64,000 nucleotides of DNA from Paucibacter sp. DJ2R-2 (GCF_025717675.1 NZ_JAJIRT010000009.1:1-64000); one strand, 5' to 3'; numbered from the stretch's first letter, positions 50,112 through 60,366 are shown. Made by a program: numbers and translations. Notes: generated from the sequence alone by a model not told the origin.

Positions 50112-51206
50112 TCAGCGCGGGGCGGCCGGCAGCGCTTGCAGTGGGGCCTCCTCTTCGGCAGCCCAGGCCTGAGCCCGGCGCAAACGTTCCTCGGTGCTCG
50201 GGTGGCTGGCGAATCCGTCGAGCAAGGAGGCACGCGACCCTTGCGCGAGTTCCTGCTTTTTGAATTGCTGCCAGGTCGAAACCAGGGTGGCAGCCGGCAG
50301 GCCGGCCTGGCGCAGGAATTCGCGCGCGTCGGCATCGGCCTCGCGCTCGTCATCGCGCGAATGAGCGCTGGAACGCAGCAGAAACACCAAGTTGGCTGCC
50401 ACCGAAGAGAAGTCCCCCAGCACCGCCCCGGCCACACTGCCCAGGCCGATGGAGCGCAGGGTGCCGCGAAGGGCGTGACGATGCCGCAAATGTCCGAGCT
50501 CATGGCCCAGCACGGCCATCAGTTCCTCGTCGCTGAACTGGGCCACCAAGCCATCGAGCAGGACCACCGTGCCATTGGGCAGGGTCAGGGCATTGAAGCC
50601 GCCCTCCGCACTGTCGAACTGGGCCTCGCGCGCAAACCGCAATTTGGGTGCGGGATCCATGGGCGGCAAGCGCTTCATCACCGATTCGAAACGCGCCACA
50701 AGGCGCTGCTGCCGGTCCGACGGCACCTGGCTGGGCCGCCACTCCGCCTCCAGGGAGTCCTCGACCATCCGCCCAAGCCCGCGATCAACGCTGGGCGGCA
50801 GGAGCGGCATGGCCGCACTGGCCAGCTTGGGCGCCCCCCACTGATCAAAACTGACCAGCACGGCCACCAGCAAGAGCAGGCAGAGGCCCATGGCAGGCAC
50901 GTTCGCGAGCAAGCGCTCCTCCCAGGCCGGCCGCAGCCCAAGTGCAGCCTGCAGGCGCGCGGCGTCTAGGCTCACGCAGAGGGTGCTGCCATCCGGCAGG
51001 TCAAGAGGCTGCCGCGCCAGACCCAAGCTGGGACGCAAACGCAAGCGCCGGGCCTCGAAAGGACCGGCCAACGGCGCCAACTCGGGCCGCGGCTTTTCGC
51101 CCCAGGCACAGAGCCACAGGCCCTGTCCATCCACACGCCAACGGACCGTCTGCCCTTGAGCCCGCCGACCGTCGAACCACTGCCCCCTCCCCTCACTGGA
51201 GCTCAT
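50112..51206 (-). CDS. M48-family zinc metallopeptidase, membrane-anchored
   Basis: A 364-residue protein. One helix (about 104-122, AMGLCLLLLVAVLVSF) anchors it; the catalytic part has HELGH at 235-239 in VLGHELGHLRHRHAL and the third ligand Glu in DDEREADADAREFL. The N-terminal 95 residues form a separate domain of unknown type. M48 enzymes (HtpX, BepA-like) act in membrane-protein quality control. The ATG at 51206 is chosen; GTG at 51215 would overlap the DUF898 stop (GTGA) and is equally possible. It is the last gene of the pfkB-like/DUF898/M48 run. Confidence 0.9.
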   Translation of the reverse strand: MSSSEGRGQWFDGRRAQGQTVRWRVDGQGLWLCAWGEKPRPELAPLAGPFEARRLRLRPSLGLARQPLDLPDGSTLCVSLDAARLQAALGLRPAWEERLLANVPAMGLCLLLLVAVLVSFDQWGAPKLASAAMPLLPPSVDRGLGRMVEDSLEAEWRPSQVPSDRQQRLVARFESVMKRLPPMDPAPKLRFAREAQFDSAEGGFNALTLPNGTVVLLDGLVAQFSDEELMAVLGHELGHLRHRHALRGTLRSIGLGSVAGAVLGDFSSVAANLVFLLRSSAHSRDDEREADADAREFLRQAGLPAATLVSTWQQFKKQELAQGSRASLLDGFASHPSTEERLRRAQAWAAEEEAPLQALPAAPR

Positions 51207-51211
51207 GGTGC

Positions 51212-52435
51212 TCACCACCCCAGGTCCAGGCCGAACAGATCGGCCGAACCTTCAGCCACCGTCGAGCCGGCGGCGGTTCGTGGTGATCGCAAATCCAGCT
51301 CTGCCCATGGACGCATGGAACGAAGCTTGAGCGACTCGATGCGATAGCGCGCCAGCGTTACGGCGGCAAAGGGCCAGTAGAGGCCCAGGCTCAACACCAC
51401 CAACAGCATCTGCGACAAGGTCATGCGCCACAAAGGCCAGGCCTTCATCTCCCCCACGAAGCTCACCGGCCCCAGCCGCGTGCGATCCCAGACCACCCGC
51501 TGCAGGCGGGCCGCGAAGAACGGCCAGACCAACAGCCAGACCACGGCGCCGACCAAGATGCCGACCCACACATTGGCATAGCGCATCCAAGGCGCTAGCC
51601 AGGCTGAAAATTCCGGCCACCGACTCATGCCCTGCAGGACGATGCTCGCCAGCAGGAACTGCAGCAACAGAGCCAGACAAAGCAAGCAGGTCAACAGGGC
51701 ATAGAGCTTGTAAAACTCCCACATGCTGGAACGGTAGGCGAAGCGCCGCCCGCCAAAGCGGGCGCAGCTGTGCTGGCCCGCCTTGAGCCGGGCATGCGCC
51801 CAGGGGCCGACGATCGCGAAGATCAAGGCCAGCAGCAGCACGTTGCCGTGGTTGAAGCGAAGCTCGAGACCGAATTCTTCTGGCACGGTATTGAGCTGCC
51901 AAAGCAGCAGCACCGGCAGGCAGATCCAGTAGGCCCGGTGCCGCGGCATCTGAAAGCCGAAACGCAGGCCGCGCCAGCTGCTGTTGACCAGGCGGAAGCG
52001 CTGGGCACTGGCGAACAGCAACGGGCCCAGCAGAAGCAAGACGGCCACCATCAGCCAGCCGGCCGTCTTCGACCACATAAAGGCATAGCCATTGCCGACC
52101 AGCAAGAGCAAGGCCACCAGCCGGCCCAGCAGCAGACGACGCGGGTCGGCGTGGTAGTCGAAGTTGTCGTCGAGCAGCCAAGTGTGCTGGGCAAACCAGC
52201 GCGCCTTGCGCACCTTGGCCCAGGGCGAATACAAGCCCAGACTGAGCAGATTGAGCAAGGTGTTGAGCACCCAGATTCGAAAGTAGTCAGCACCACGGCC
52301 ACTGAAGCGCAGATGGGTTTCATGCCAGCCAGAAGCGCGCAAATGTGGCGAAGCTGTCACGCTGGCTGCGGTGGAGCCTTCAAGAGCCGGCTGATGCGAA
52401 GAGACGCTCGGCAAGGCGAGCTCAGACCCGCTCAC
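51212..52435 (-). CDS. DUF898 (YjgN-type) integral membrane protein
   Basis: A 407-residue protein with about six to eight membrane helices. The family motif appears twice: NLLSLGLYSPWAKVRKARWF near residue 55 and LLVVLSLGLYWPFAAVTLARY near 360. DUF898 function is unknown. GTG at 52435 overlaps the upstream stop (GTGA), which decides the start because no in-frame ATG exists before the first helix. DUF898 genes are often next to M48 peptidase genes, as here. Confidence 0.9.
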   Translation of the reverse strand: MSGSELALPSVSSHQPALEGSTAASVTASPHLRASGWHETHLRFSGRGADYFRIWVLNTLLNLLSLGLYSPWAKVRKARWFAQHTWLLDDNFDYHADPRRLLLGRLVALLLLVGNGYAFMWSKTAGWLMVAVLLLLGPLLFASAQRFRLVNSSWRGLRFGFQMPRHRAYWICLPVLLLWQLNTVPEEFGLELRFNHGNVLLLALIFAIVGPWAHARLKAGQHSCARFGGRRFAYRSSMWEFYKLYALLTCLLCLALLLQFLLASIVLQGMSRWPEFSAWLAPWMRYANVWVGILVGAVVWLLVWPFFAARLQRVVWDRTRLGPVSFVGEMKAWPLWRMTLSQMLLVVLSLGLYWPFAAVTLARYRIESLKLRSMRPWAELDLRSPRTAAGSTVAEGSADLFGLDLGW

Positions 52436-53373
52436 AGCCCCGATTTCAGCAAAACCCGCTCCGCCAGCGTGGCCACCAAGGCTTCCGAGGGCGGGCAAAA
52501 GCCCGCCGCGCCGCAGGCCGCGGCTTCGGCGGCCACGGCCCAGCGCAAATGCTGCTGCGTCGGTGCCGCCCGGTGGTGCAGGCAGCTGAAGATCAGACCA
52601 GCAAGACCGGATTCCCGCGCACCGACCGGGTCGACCGCCTCGTGGTCGGCAATCTGCGCATGCCATTCCTCGCGCCCGCGGTAGAGCGTGGCGTGGCCGG
52701 CCACGCCGTGCTGAAGCAGCAGCACAGCATCTGGGTTCCAGGCGCTGATCTGGGCCAGACCCAAGCGATAGTCCTGCGCGCGAAACAGGCCGCGCAGTTC
52801 GGCTTCGGAGACCTGGATCACATCAGCCAGGCGGCACATGCGTTCCAGAGTTTCGTCGTAGCGCGAGTCCATCTGCAGGCTGAACTCGGGCGCGTAGCTG
52901 AGTGTCTTGCCCTCGGCTTTCAAACCTTCGGCCAGGGCCAGCAAACGCATGGCCAGGGGTTGGCGCACCAGGCTCATGCCGCCGAAATGAGCCCAGCGCA
53001 AGGCCTTGAGCCAAGCATTGGGCAGGCCCTCGGGGCGGAAATGCAGGTCGGCACTGTCCTGACCGACAAAGAACTGTGGCGCTTCATCATCGCGGCTCAG
53101 GGCCAGCAAGGGCGGCTTGGGCAGTTGCTGGATGAAGCGCAGATCCAGGTTGGCGTCGCTGCTGTCGATCCAGATTTCCTGGCCGAACTGGTCCTGACTG
53201 ATGGCGCCGGCAAAGGCGCTGAGTTCGCCCAAAGTGGACAGAGCCACGGCCACCTGCCAGGGCGCGCCACGGTTGCGGCTGCGCCAGAGATCGGGGCCGC
53301 TGCGGCTGAGCTCGGTATAGACGGCGCCAAAAGCGATGAAGTGAGGCAGGTCAGGATGGAGTACGCCGGTCAT
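52432..53373 (-). CDS. PfkB-family carbohydrate-kinase-like protein, altered active site
   Basis: A 313-residue protein with the PfkB/ribokinase layout: [39 protein letters not shown] at the start, and a C-terminal [18 protein letters not shown]. The family catalytic motif is DTxGAGD; here it is DPVGARE (248-254), so the base Asp is Glu254 and Gly is Arg. It may be a kinase with changed chemistry or a non-catalytic homologue. ATG at 53373 chosen; 53382 is an alternative. The stop overlaps the DUF898 start by four bases. Confidence 0.82.
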   Translation of the reverse strand: MTGVLHPDLPHFIAFGAVYTELSRSGPDLWRSRNRGAPWQVAVALSTLGELSAFAGAISQDQFGQEIWIDSSDANLDLRFIQQLPKPPLLALSRDDEAPQFFVGQDSADLHFRPEGLPNAWLKALRWAHFGGMSLVRQPLAMRLLALAEGLKAEGKTLSYAPEFSLQMDSRYDETLERMCRLADVIQVSEAELRGLFRAQDYRLGLAQISAWNPDAVLLLQHGVAGHATLYRGREEWHAQIADHEAVDPVGARESGLAGLIFSCLHHRAAPTQQHLRWAVAAEAAACGAAGFCPPSEALVATLAERVLLKSGL

Positions 53374-53515
53374 GCCTCGCATTCCAACTGTTGCGCGCGC
53401 TGAGGGCAAGCCCCCTCTTGGGGTGATAGTCACAGCTGTGCGCCAGGCGGCCCCGGCCGAGGCCAAGCCGGCCTTCGCCAGGCCTGGCTTCTGCGCAGCG
53501 GGCACAATGGCGCGC

Positions 53516-54667
53516 ATGGTCAACAAGCCTGTGATTCCCATCGTCGATCTGCGCCAAACCGAGAGTTCGCCTCGGGTCGCCTCCTTAGGCGCGTTTTCCG
53601 AGCTTGCCGCCCCCAGCTCGGGCGAAGCCAGCCCGCCACACGATCTGCTGGGCCGCCCCCTGCGCGATCTGCGCATTTCGGTCACCGACCGTTGCAATTT
53701 CCGCTGCAGCTACTGCATGCCCAAACAGGTCTTCGACAAGCATTACGAATTCCTGCCTCATAGCGAGCTGCTCAGCTTCGAGGAAATCACCCGTCTGGCG
53801 CGCAGCTTCGTGGCGCTCGGGGTCGAAAAGATCCGCCTGACCGGCGGCGAGCCGCTCTTGCGAAAGCATGTTGACCGCCTGATCGCCATGTTGGCCGAGC
53901 TGCGCACACCGGCCGGCCGGCCCCTTGATCTGACCTTGACCACCAACGGATCCCTGCTGGAACGCATGGCCGAGCGGCTCAAGCAGGCCGGCCTGCGGCG
54001 CGTAACCGTCAGCCTGGACGGTCTCGATGACGCCATCTTCCAGCGCATGAACGATGTCGGCTTCCCGGTCGCCTCGGTGCTGGCCGGCATCGCTGCCGCG
54101 CAAGCAGCCGGGCTGGGACCCATCAAGGTCAATATGGTGGTCAAGAAGGGTGTCAACGACAGCCAGATCCTGCCCATGGCCCAGCATTTCCTGGGCTCCG
54201 GCGTACAGCTGCGTTTCATCGAGTACATGGACGTCGGCGCCAGCAATGGCTGGCGCATGGATGAGGTACTGCCCTCGGCACAGCTGCTGGAGCGCCTGGG
54301 CGAGCAGTTCGATCTGCAGCCGCTGTCGGCCAGCGCGCCCGGCGAAACCGCGCAGCGCTGGCGCATCAGCCGCCAGGGCTTGAGCAGCGAGATCGGCCTG
54401 ATCTCCAGTGTCAGCCGCGCCTTCTGTGGCGACTGCAACCGGGCCCGCCTGTCCACCGAAGGCAAGCTCTACACCTGCTTGTTCGCCCACCGCGGCCAGG
54501 ACTTGCGCAGCCTGCTGCGCAGCCCGGCCACGGATGCACAAATCGAGGCCACGGTGGCTGGCCTGTGGTCGCAGCGCAGTGACCGCTACTCGCAGCTGCG
54601 CAGCCAAGGCCTGGGCGAGCCGCCGGTTGGCGAGCGCCGCATCGAAATGCACTACATCGGCGGTTGA
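53516..54667 (+). CDS. moaA: GTP 3',8-cyclase MoaA
   Basis: A 383-residue radical SAM enzyme: CNFRCSYC near residue 66 (the SAM [4Fe-4S] site), the SAM-binding [11 protein letters not shown], and a C-terminal second cluster ([19 protein letters not shown]). It ends YIGG, the Gly-Gly tail essential in MoaA. It makes the first intermediate of molybdenum cofactor. An ATG at 53507 would add three residues. It precedes mobA by three bases. Confidence 0.96.
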   Translation: MVNKPVIPIVDLRQTESSPRVASLGAFSELAAPSSGEASPPHDLLGRPLRDLRISVTDRCNFRCSYCMPKQVFDKHYEFLPHSELLSFEEITRLARSFVALGVEKIRLTGGEPLLRKHVDRLIAMLAELRTPAGRPLDLTLTTNGSLLERMAERLKQAGLRRVTVSLDGLDDAIFQRMNDVGFPVASVLAGIAAAQAAGLGPIKVNMVVKKGVNDSQILPMAQHFLGSGVQLRFIEYMDVGASNGWRMDEVLPSAQLLERLGEQFDLQPLSASAPGETAQRWRISRQGLSSEIGLISSVSRAFCGDCNRARLSTEGKLYTCLFAHRGQDLRSLLRSPATDAQIEATVAGLWSQRSDRYSQLRSQGLGEPPVGERRIEMHYIGG

Positions 54668-54670
54668 GCC

Positions 54671-55285
54671 ATGGTGGGCAGCGGCCGTCCGGACGCCATC
54701 GAGAACATCACCGGCCTGGTGCTGGCCGGAGGTCTGGGTCGCCGCATGGGCGGCGTGTCCAAGGGCTTGCAAATGTTCAAGGGGCGGCCGCTGCTGGCCT
54801 GCGTGCTGGAGCGGCTGCAGCCGCAGGTCGGAACCCTGCTCATCAACGCCAACCAAGAGCTGCAGCAGCACGGCCGCTTCGGCTGCCCCGTCGTCAGCGA
54901 TGCCGACTCCGACTTCGCCGGACCCTTGGCCGGCATGCTGGCCGGTCTGCGGGCCTGCGGCAGCGACTGGCTGCTCAGCGTGCCCTGTGACAGCCCCTTC
55001 CTGCCCCTGGACCTGGGCGAGCGCCTGGCCGCAGCCCTGGTCAGCAGCGGCGCCGAGCTGGCCTTTCCCAGCTGCGCCGGGCAGGCGGAGCCAGTCTTCT
55101 GCCTGATGCACCGCCGCCTGGCCGACAGCGCCGCCGAGTTTCTGGCCCGAGGTGGCCGACGCCTGCAACAGTGGCAAGCCGCACAGAACCATGTCGTGGT
55201 CGCCTTTGATCAGCCTGGCGACCCGCAGGCCTTTCTCAATATCAACAGCCTGCGCGAATTGCAGGAGTGGCAAGACCATGCTTGA
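54671..55285 (+). CDS. mobA: Molybdenum cofactor guanylyltransferase MobA
   Basis: A 204-residue nucleotidyltransferase: GLVLAGGLGRRMGGVSKGL near residue 15 (GTP-binding loop, with Ser in place of the usual Asp before the Lys), then DSDFAGPLAGMLAGL, VPCDSPFLPLDL and FLNINSLREL. It attaches GMP to Mo-molybdopterin. It starts three bases after moaA and overlaps the GNAT gene by eight bases. Confidence 0.94.
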   Translation: MVGSGRPDAIENITGLVLAGGLGRRMGGVSKGLQMFKGRPLLACVLERLQPQVGTLLINANQELQQHGRFGCPVVSDADSDFAGPLAGMLAGLRACGSDWLLSVPCDSPFLPLDLGERLAAALVSSGAELAFPSCAGQAEPVFCLMHRRLADSAAEFLARGGRRLQQWQAAQNHVVVAFDQPGDPQAFLNINSLRELQEWQDHA

Positions 55286-55838
55286 GAACTCCACACCCTC
55301 GCCCCAGCGAAGCCAGCTGGACTGTCAGATCCGCTTGATGCGCGAGGCAGACCTGCCGGCCTACAAGCAGCTACGTGATGGCATGCTGGCCGGACACCCC
55401 GAGGCCTTCACCTCCGACGCCCGCACCGAGCTGCTACGCGATGCCGAGAGCTACCGCGGCCGCCTCAGCGGCGGCGACGGCGGCGCCAACCTGTTCACCC
55501 TGACGGCTTGGCTGGACGGACAACTGGTCGGCGCCATCAGCTGCGAGCATGAGGCGCGCGTCAAGGTGCGCCACGTCGCCCATATCGTCGGCATGATGGT
55601 CAGCGACGGCCTGCATGGCCGCGGCGTCGGCCGGCAGCTCCTGCAACGCGCCCTCATGCTGCTGGAAGGCGAGCCGGTGCTGGAGCTGGTCACGCTCAGC
55701 GTCACCTCCAGCAACCTGGCCGCCGTGCGCCTTTATGAGAGTTGCGGCTTCATCCGCTACGGCCGCCTGATGGGAGCCATCAAATTGCCGGACGGCCGCT
55801 TGGTGGACAAGGATTTGATGAGCCGAAGGTTGCGCTGA
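55278..55838 (+). CDS. GNAT-family N-acetyltransferase
   Basis: A 186-residue acetyltransferase: IRLMREADLPAYKQLRDGML at the start and the acetyl-CoA loop VGMMVSDGLHGRGVGRQLLQ (motif A, Q/RxxGxG/A) near residue 110, then SNLAAVRLYESCGF (motif B). Substrate unknown. It overlaps mobA by eight bases and may be in the moaA-mobA transcript. Confidence 0.87.
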   Translation: MLENSTPSPQRSQLDCQIRLMREADLPAYKQLRDGMLAGHPEAFTSDARTELLRDAESYRGRLSGGDGGANLFTLTAWLDGQLVGAISCEHEARVKVRHVAHIVGMMVSDGLHGRGVGRQLLQRALMLLEGEPVLELVTLSVTSSNLAAVRLYESCGFIRYGRLMGAIKLPDGRLVDKDLMSRRLR

Positions 55839-55850
55839 GACCTGCCCCGC

Positions 55851-56630
55851 TCAGAGCCCCTGTAGCGCAAATTCGACCAGCAGCTCGTCCTGCACCGCCA
55901 GCAGCCCTCCTGCCACCGAGAACGGTGTCAAGCCGAAATCACTCTGGCGCAGCACCCAGGCGCCGCTCAGACGCACCGACTGCGCGTTCATTTCCACTTG
56001 CAGCGGCACTTCGTACTGGCGCGTGCGGCCATGCAAACTCAGTGCCCAGCGTGCCACCAGCTTGGGCGCCTCGCCGATCAGCTGCAGGCCCTGGATGCGC
56101 AGCTCGGGAAAGCGCTCGGCCTGCAGGCCGGCCTCGCCTAACATATTGCGCCGGGTGGCGGCAACGGCCTCGGGGCTCAGCGGCGAGGCCCAGCCGGGGC
56201 CCAATGCGGCGCGCAGCTCGGGAGGATCGAGCTGCAGCTCATCGAGGCGCAGCAGCAGCTCAAAACGAGCCGCCCCGGCGCCACGCAGAGCCGGAGCTTG
56301 CGATTCGGCATCCAAAGGCCACCACAGCAAACCCCGGACCTGCGGCGCAGCCAGCACATGGTTGTGCCCGAGTCCAGCCGCACGGCCGGCCCGGAATACA
56401 TGGATATGGACCCGGCTGGCGGCAGGGTCCAGTCGGTACAAGCGCCCGCCGGCCAAGCCCTCCAGCTGCGCTTGCGCCAGGGCGAACTCCGGCAGGCTCG
56501 CCGCCTCCGCCATGGGGCTCGGCGGCGCTACGGTCGCGCAGGCACTGCACAAGGCCGCAGCCGCCAAGCTCAGGAGCAGGGTGTTGCACCGACGGCGTTT
56601 CTCGGGATTCTTCAAGGGCTGAGGCCTCAC
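55851..56630 (-). CDS. YceI-like protein, exported
   Basis: A 259-residue protein. An N-terminal hydrophobic segment ends at ALCSAC, a possible lipobox, followed by a Pro-rich stretch and a beta-rich domain with VHIHVFRAG, GLGHNHVL, RFPELRIQG and DFGLTPFSVAGG, the pattern of YceI lipid-binding proteins. YceI proteins bind isoprenoid-like or quinone-type lipids. No in-frame ATG is near; GTG at 56630 is used, with TTG at 56615 as an alternative. It converges on the GNAT gene. Confidence 0.78.
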   Translation of the reverse strand: MRPQPLKNPEKRRRCNTLLLSLAAAALCSACATVAPPSPMAEAASLPEFALAQAQLEGLAGGRLYRLDPAASRVHIHVFRAGRAAGLGHNHVLAAPQVRGLLWWPLDAESQAPALRGAGAARFELLLRLDELQLDPPELRAALGPGWASPLSPEAVAATRRNMLGEAGLQAERFPELRIQGLQLIGEAPKLVARWALSLHGRTRQYEVPLQVEMNAQSVRLSGAWVLRQSDFGLTPFSVAGGLLAVQDELLVEFALQGL

Positions 56631-56719
56631 AGCAGGGAACTTACAAGCTCATTCTGACAGTGCGATGGGCAGCGCTTGCGCTAGCATCGCCTTCAAGACG
56701 CATCTCAAAGGAGCCAGCC

Positions 56720-57265
56720 ATGGCCGCCAGCCCATTCCGCCCCGCCATCGATCTGATGGCCCAATACGCCAGCTACCACCGCGACCGGCGCAATATCGCC
56801 ACCCACTTCGTCGGCATTCCCCTGATCGTGTTTGCCGCCGGTGTGCTGCTGGCCAGGATTCAACTCGAAGCCTTTGGCCTGCAGACCAATGGAGCCTGGG
56901 CGGTCTGGGCCCTGAGCACGGCCTGGTACCTGACGCGCGGCAATCTGGTGCTGGGCTTGGCCGTCAGTGCCGTCAACGGCGTGTTGATGGCCCTGGCCGA
57001 GCCGCTGGCCGCCGGCAGCGGCTCGCAGTGGCTGGCCTGGGGGCTGGGCAGCTTTGTGCTGGGCTGGATCATCCAGTTCGTCGGCCACTACTACGAGGGC
57101 AAGAAGCCCGCCTTTGTCGACGATCTGGTCGGCCTGCTGGTCGGGCCCATGTTTGTTGTCGGCGAGGCCTTGTTCGCCCTGGGCTGGGGCCGCGCCATGC
57201 TGGCCGAAATCGAGGCTCGCGTGGGCCCCACCCATCTGCGCGACCTGGCCCACCCGGCCACCTGA
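56720..57265 (+). CDS. Mpo1/DUF962-family membrane protein
   Basis: A 181-residue protein with four membrane helices; YASYHRDRRNIATHFVGIPL near the start and FVGHYYEGKKPAF near 125 are the DUF962 signatures (quoted histidines are probably iron ligands). The yeast relative Mpo1 degrades 2-hydroxy fatty acids. An AAAGGAG before the ATG at 56720 sets the start. It is divergent from the YceI-like gene and converges on the chemoreceptor. Confidence 0.88.
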   Translation: MAASPFRPAIDLMAQYASYHRDRRNIATHFVGIPLIVFAAGVLLARIQLEAFGLQTNGAWAVWALSTAWYLTRGNLVLGLAVSAVNGVLMALAEPLAAGSGSQWLAWGLGSFVLGWIIQFVGHYYEGKKPAFVDDLVGLLVGPMFVVGEALFALGWGRAMLAEIEARVGPTHLRDLAHPAT

Positions 57266-57285
57266 ACACGGCTGGGGCGCGCGGC

Positions 57286-58956
57286 TCAACGCAAGGTGAA
57301 GACCGCCACCGCCTGCTGCAAGGTATTGGCCTGCTGACGAAGGCTCTCGGCCGCGGCCGCGCTTTGCTCCACCAGAGCCGCATTTTGCTGTGTGCTCTGG
57401 TCCATCAAGGTGACGGCTTGGCCAATCTCCGCCACCCCGGCGCTCTGCTCGCCACTGGCGGTGCTGATTTCGCCCATGATGTCGGTGACCCGCTTGATCG
57501 AGGCGACGATCTCCTCCATGGTGGAGCCGGCCTGATCGACCAGTTGGGTGCCACGCTCGACCCGCTCCACGCTGTCATTGATCAACTGCTTGATCTCCTT
57601 GGCCGCTTCGGCGCTGCGCTGAGCCAGGCTGCGCACTTCACTGGCAACGACTGCGAAACCCCGCCCCTGCTCGCCGGCGCGCGCCGCCTCCACCGCCGCA
57701 TTGAGCGCCAAGATGTTGGTCTGGAAGGCGATGCCGTCGATCACGCTGATGATGTCGGCAATGCGGCGCGAGCTGTCATTGATGCCTTTCATGGTGTCGA
57801 CCACCTGGCTCACCACATCGCCACCCCGGATGGCGACCGAACTGGCGCTGACCGCCAGCTGGTTGGCACTGCGCGCGTTGTCAGCGTTCTGCCGCACGGT
57901 GCTGCCCAGCACGTCCATGGATGAAGCCGTGCGCTGCAAATTGCTGGCCTGCTGCTCGGTGCGCGCACTCAGGTCGTTGTTGCCCTGGGCGATCTCGGCG
58001 CTGGCGGTGGCCACACCGTCGGTGCCATTGCGCACCTGGCTGACCGCATCGGCAAATTTATCCACCATCTGGGCCAGCACACCCATCACGCTCTGTGCAT
58101 CGCTGCTCTGGTTGCGCAGACGCTGGGCCAGATTGCCGTCGGCGATCACCTGCACGGCCGCGACGACCTCGAAGGGCTCAGCGCCCAGACGCTGATTGAC
58201 CCAATGCTTGGCATACCAAAGCAGGCCCAAGGTCGCCCCCGCCAGCGCCAGCATCAGACCCAACACGACCTTGAACCAGCGCGACTCGGCTTGTAGCGCC
58301 TCGCTGACCGCGGCCTCGGTGCGGCCATCCAGCAAGCGCAAGAATTCGTCCACCGGCGCCATGATCTTGGCCTTGTACTGGTGGTAGTTCTTGTCATGCA
58401 TCATGGCCTGTGCCTTGGCCAGATCGGGCTCCCCCTTCTTGGTGTAGCCGCCATTGCCGTCTTCATAGAGGCCCTTGACCAAATTCATGGCGATGGTCTC
58501 GGTCTTGACCAAGTCGTCCGAGTTGCCAGCCGCCTCCTTGAGCTTGGCAAACTCGGCCTCGGTGAAGCCGGCCTTCTTCATGGTCTGCAGCAAGGGTTCC
58601 ATCGTGCCGCCCTTGGCGCCCGAGGCGGGATCGCGGCCAGCGGCACGGAAGTCCCAGTAGATCTTCTCGTAGCCGGCCGGGCGCGCCTTCTTGCCATTGC
58701 GAATGTCCAGCACCTCAAAGTACTGCTGCTCCCAGACCGGGTCACCGCTCATCACATAGGTGCGCGCCAGCCGGGTCAGATCGTCGGAACTCTGGCGCAG
58801 CTCATCAGCCAGCATTGATGACACATAGCGCGCCTCCTGAGCCTTCGACAGTGCAACGCCGGCAGCATTGAGCTCATAGACCGACGCCAGCAAGAGCAGT
58901 ACCAGGGCCGCCAGCACCAGTGTGGCGGCAGAGAACATCTGCTTGATCGTTTTCAT
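57286..58956 (-). CDS. Methyl-accepting chemotaxis protein
   Basis: A 556-residue receptor: cytoplasmic start, helix 1 (about 8-28), a periplasmic four-helix-type domain (about 30-205), helix 2 (about 210-232), a HAMP-like linker, and a signalling domain with the hairpin tip [20 protein letters not shown] near 400. No C-terminal pentapeptide for CheR tethering. The ligand is unknown. The ATG at 58956 starts just before helix 1. The 312-base spacer upstream contains no recognised promoter. Confidence 0.93.
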   Translation of the reverse strand: MKTIKQMFSAATLVLAALVLLLLASVYELNAAGVALSKAQEARYVSSMLADELRQSSDDLTRLARTYVMSGDPVWEQQYFEVLDIRNGKKARPAGYEKIYWDFRAAGRDPASGAKGGTMEPLLQTMKKAGFTEAEFAKLKEAAGNSDDLVKTETIAMNLVKGLYEDGNGGYTKKGEPDLAKAQAMMHDKNYHQYKAKIMAPVDEFLRLLDGRTEAAVSEALQAESRWFKVVLGLMLALAGATLGLLWYAKHWVNQRLGAEPFEVVAAVQVIADGNLAQRLRNQSSDAQSVMGVLAQMVDKFADAVSQVRNGTDGVATASAEIAQGNNDLSARTEQQASNLQRTASSMDVLGSTVRQNADNARSANQLAVSASSVAIRGGDVVSQVVDTMKGINDSSRRIADIISVIDGIAFQTNILALNAAVEAARAGEQGRGFAVVASEVRSLAQRSAEAAKEIKQLINDSVERVERGTQLVDQAGSTMEEIVASIKRVTDIMGEISTASGEQSAGVAEIGQAVTLMDQSTQQNAALVEQSAAAAESLRQQANTLQQAVAVFTLR

Positions 58957-59268
58957 GCAAAACCCCTTGGACCGAGACCGAAACTCAGAGCGGATCGCGG
59001 CACCGGGCGGGGGGAGCGGCACGAGGCAGGTACGGCGTTGCCGGCGCGGCACCCTGAATCGGCCGCCGGCTGCATCGCCCACTGTCGTCCTTCCCTGTTC
59101 GCGCACCTGGCAAGCCGCGACAACGACGACCGCAGCGGCGACCCGCATCGTGGCGGGGCATCTCGGCTTGCGGTACTTACAGGCTTTCGGTCAGCCCGGC
59201 CCAGACCTGAGGGCATTCACGGCATGCGGGAAAATTCACCACCAAGCCAAGGGCCTGGCCGGCCGAAC
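58957..59268. other. Intergenic spacer, 312 bases, no gene seen
   Basis: Between the apbC stop and the chemoreceptor start, same strand. It presumably holds the chemoreceptor promoter, but no convincing sigma-70 or sigma-28 site was found, and no repeat or hairpin with a T-run. Confidence 0.5.
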
Positions 59269-60366
59269 TCAGCTGTCCTTGGAGATCGAGATGGTCGGGA
59301 ACTTGGCCGAGTAATCCTTGGCCTGAGCGGCAATCTTGACCGCCACCTTGCGCGCCAGGGCCTTGTAGAGCACAGCAATCTCGCCCTCGGGCTCGGCCAC
59401 CACCGAGGGCCGGCCGGCGTCGGCCTGCTCGCGGATGGACAAGGCCAGGGGCAGGCCGCCGAGATAGTCCAGGCCGTACTGCGCGGCCATCTTCTTGCCA
59501 CCGTCGGCACCGAAGATGTGCTCGGCATGGCCACAGTTCGTGCAGATGTGAACGGCCATGTTCTCGACCAGGCCGATGATGGGCACGCCGACCTTCTCGA
59601 ACATCTTCCAACCCTTCTTGGCATCGATCAGGGCGATGTCCTGGGGCGTGGTGACGATGATGGCGCCGGTCACCGGCACGCGCTGGCTCAGGGTCAGCTG
59701 GATGTCGCCGGTGCCGGGCGGCATGTCCACCACCAGGTAGTCCAAGTCCTGCCAGCGGGTCTGGCGCAGCAGCTGCTCCAGGGCTTGCGTGGCCATGGGG
59801 CCGCGCCAGATCATGGCCTGGTCGTCCTCGACCAGGAAGCCAATCGACATCAGCTGCAGGCCATGGGCCAGCTTGGGCTCCATCAGCTTGCCGTCCAGGC
59901 TGTCGGGTCGGCCCGAAGCACCCAGCATCAGGGGCTGGCTGGGGCCGTAGATGTCGGCGTCCAGCACGCCGACGCGCGCGCCCTCGGCGGCCAGCGCCAG
60001 CGCCAGATTGGCGGCGGTCGTGCTCTTGCCCACCCCGCCCTTGCCCGAGGCCACGGCGATGATGTTCTTCACGCCCGGCAGCAGCTGCACACCGCGCTGC
60101 ACCGCATGGGCGACGATCTTGCTGCCGATGGTGATGTTCACCTGGCCGACACCGGGCAAGGTGCGCACAGCGTCCTCAAGACTGGCACGCAGGGCGGCAT
60201 GCTGGCTGGCGGCTGGGTAGCCCAGCTCCACCTCAAAGGCCACATTGCCGGCGCTCAGGCGCAGGTTCTTGATCTGCTTGCCCGACACCAGATCGCTGCC
60301 CGTGTTGGGGTCGATCACAGTCTGCAGAGCTTGCAACACGGTGGCTTCTTGAACGGGGCTGGACAT
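59269..60366 (-). CDS. apbC: Mrp/ApbC-type iron-sulfur cluster carrier ATPase
   Basis: A 365-residue protein: N-terminal DUF59/MIP18-like part (VIDPNTGSDLVSG, 1-85) and a deviant Walker A in VASGKGGVGKSTTAAN near residue 107, VVDMPPGTGDI (switch II) and the cluster-binding CTNCG near 280. It carries [4Fe-4S] clusters to apo-proteins. The ATG at 60366 matches the family. It precedes the chemoreceptor gene with a wide gap. Confidence 0.95.
   Translation of the reverse strand: MSSPVQEATVLQALQTVIDPNTGSDLVSGKQIKNLRLSAGNVAFEVELGYPAASQHAALRASLEDAVRTLPGVGQVNITIGSKIVAHAVQRGVQLLPGVKNIIAVASGKGGVGKSTTAANLALALAAEGARVGVLDADIYGPSQPLMLGASGRPDSLDGKLMEPKLAHGLQLMSIGFLVEDDQAMIWRGPMATQALEQLLRQTRWQDLDYLVVDMPPGTGDIQLTLSQRVPVTGAIIVTTPQDIALIDAKKGWKMFEKVGVPIIGLVENMAVHICTNCGHAEHIFGADGGKKMAAQYGLDYLGGLPLALSIREQADAGRPSVVAEPEGEIAVLYKALARKVAVKIAAQAKDYSAKFPTISISKDS

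Noticed and set aside
49242-50969. 575-residue open frame on the plus strand
   Set aside because: Overlaps the metallo-beta-lactamase-fold gene in another frame and the M48 gene in reverse; no recognisable sequence.
52345-53403. 352-residue plus-strand open frame
   Set aside because: Antisense to the PfkB-like gene, which shows conserved family motifs.
58957-59268. Sigma-28 promoter for the chemoreceptor
   Set aside because: A GCCGATTC resembling the -10 is present on the minus strand, but no matching -35 lies at the required distance.
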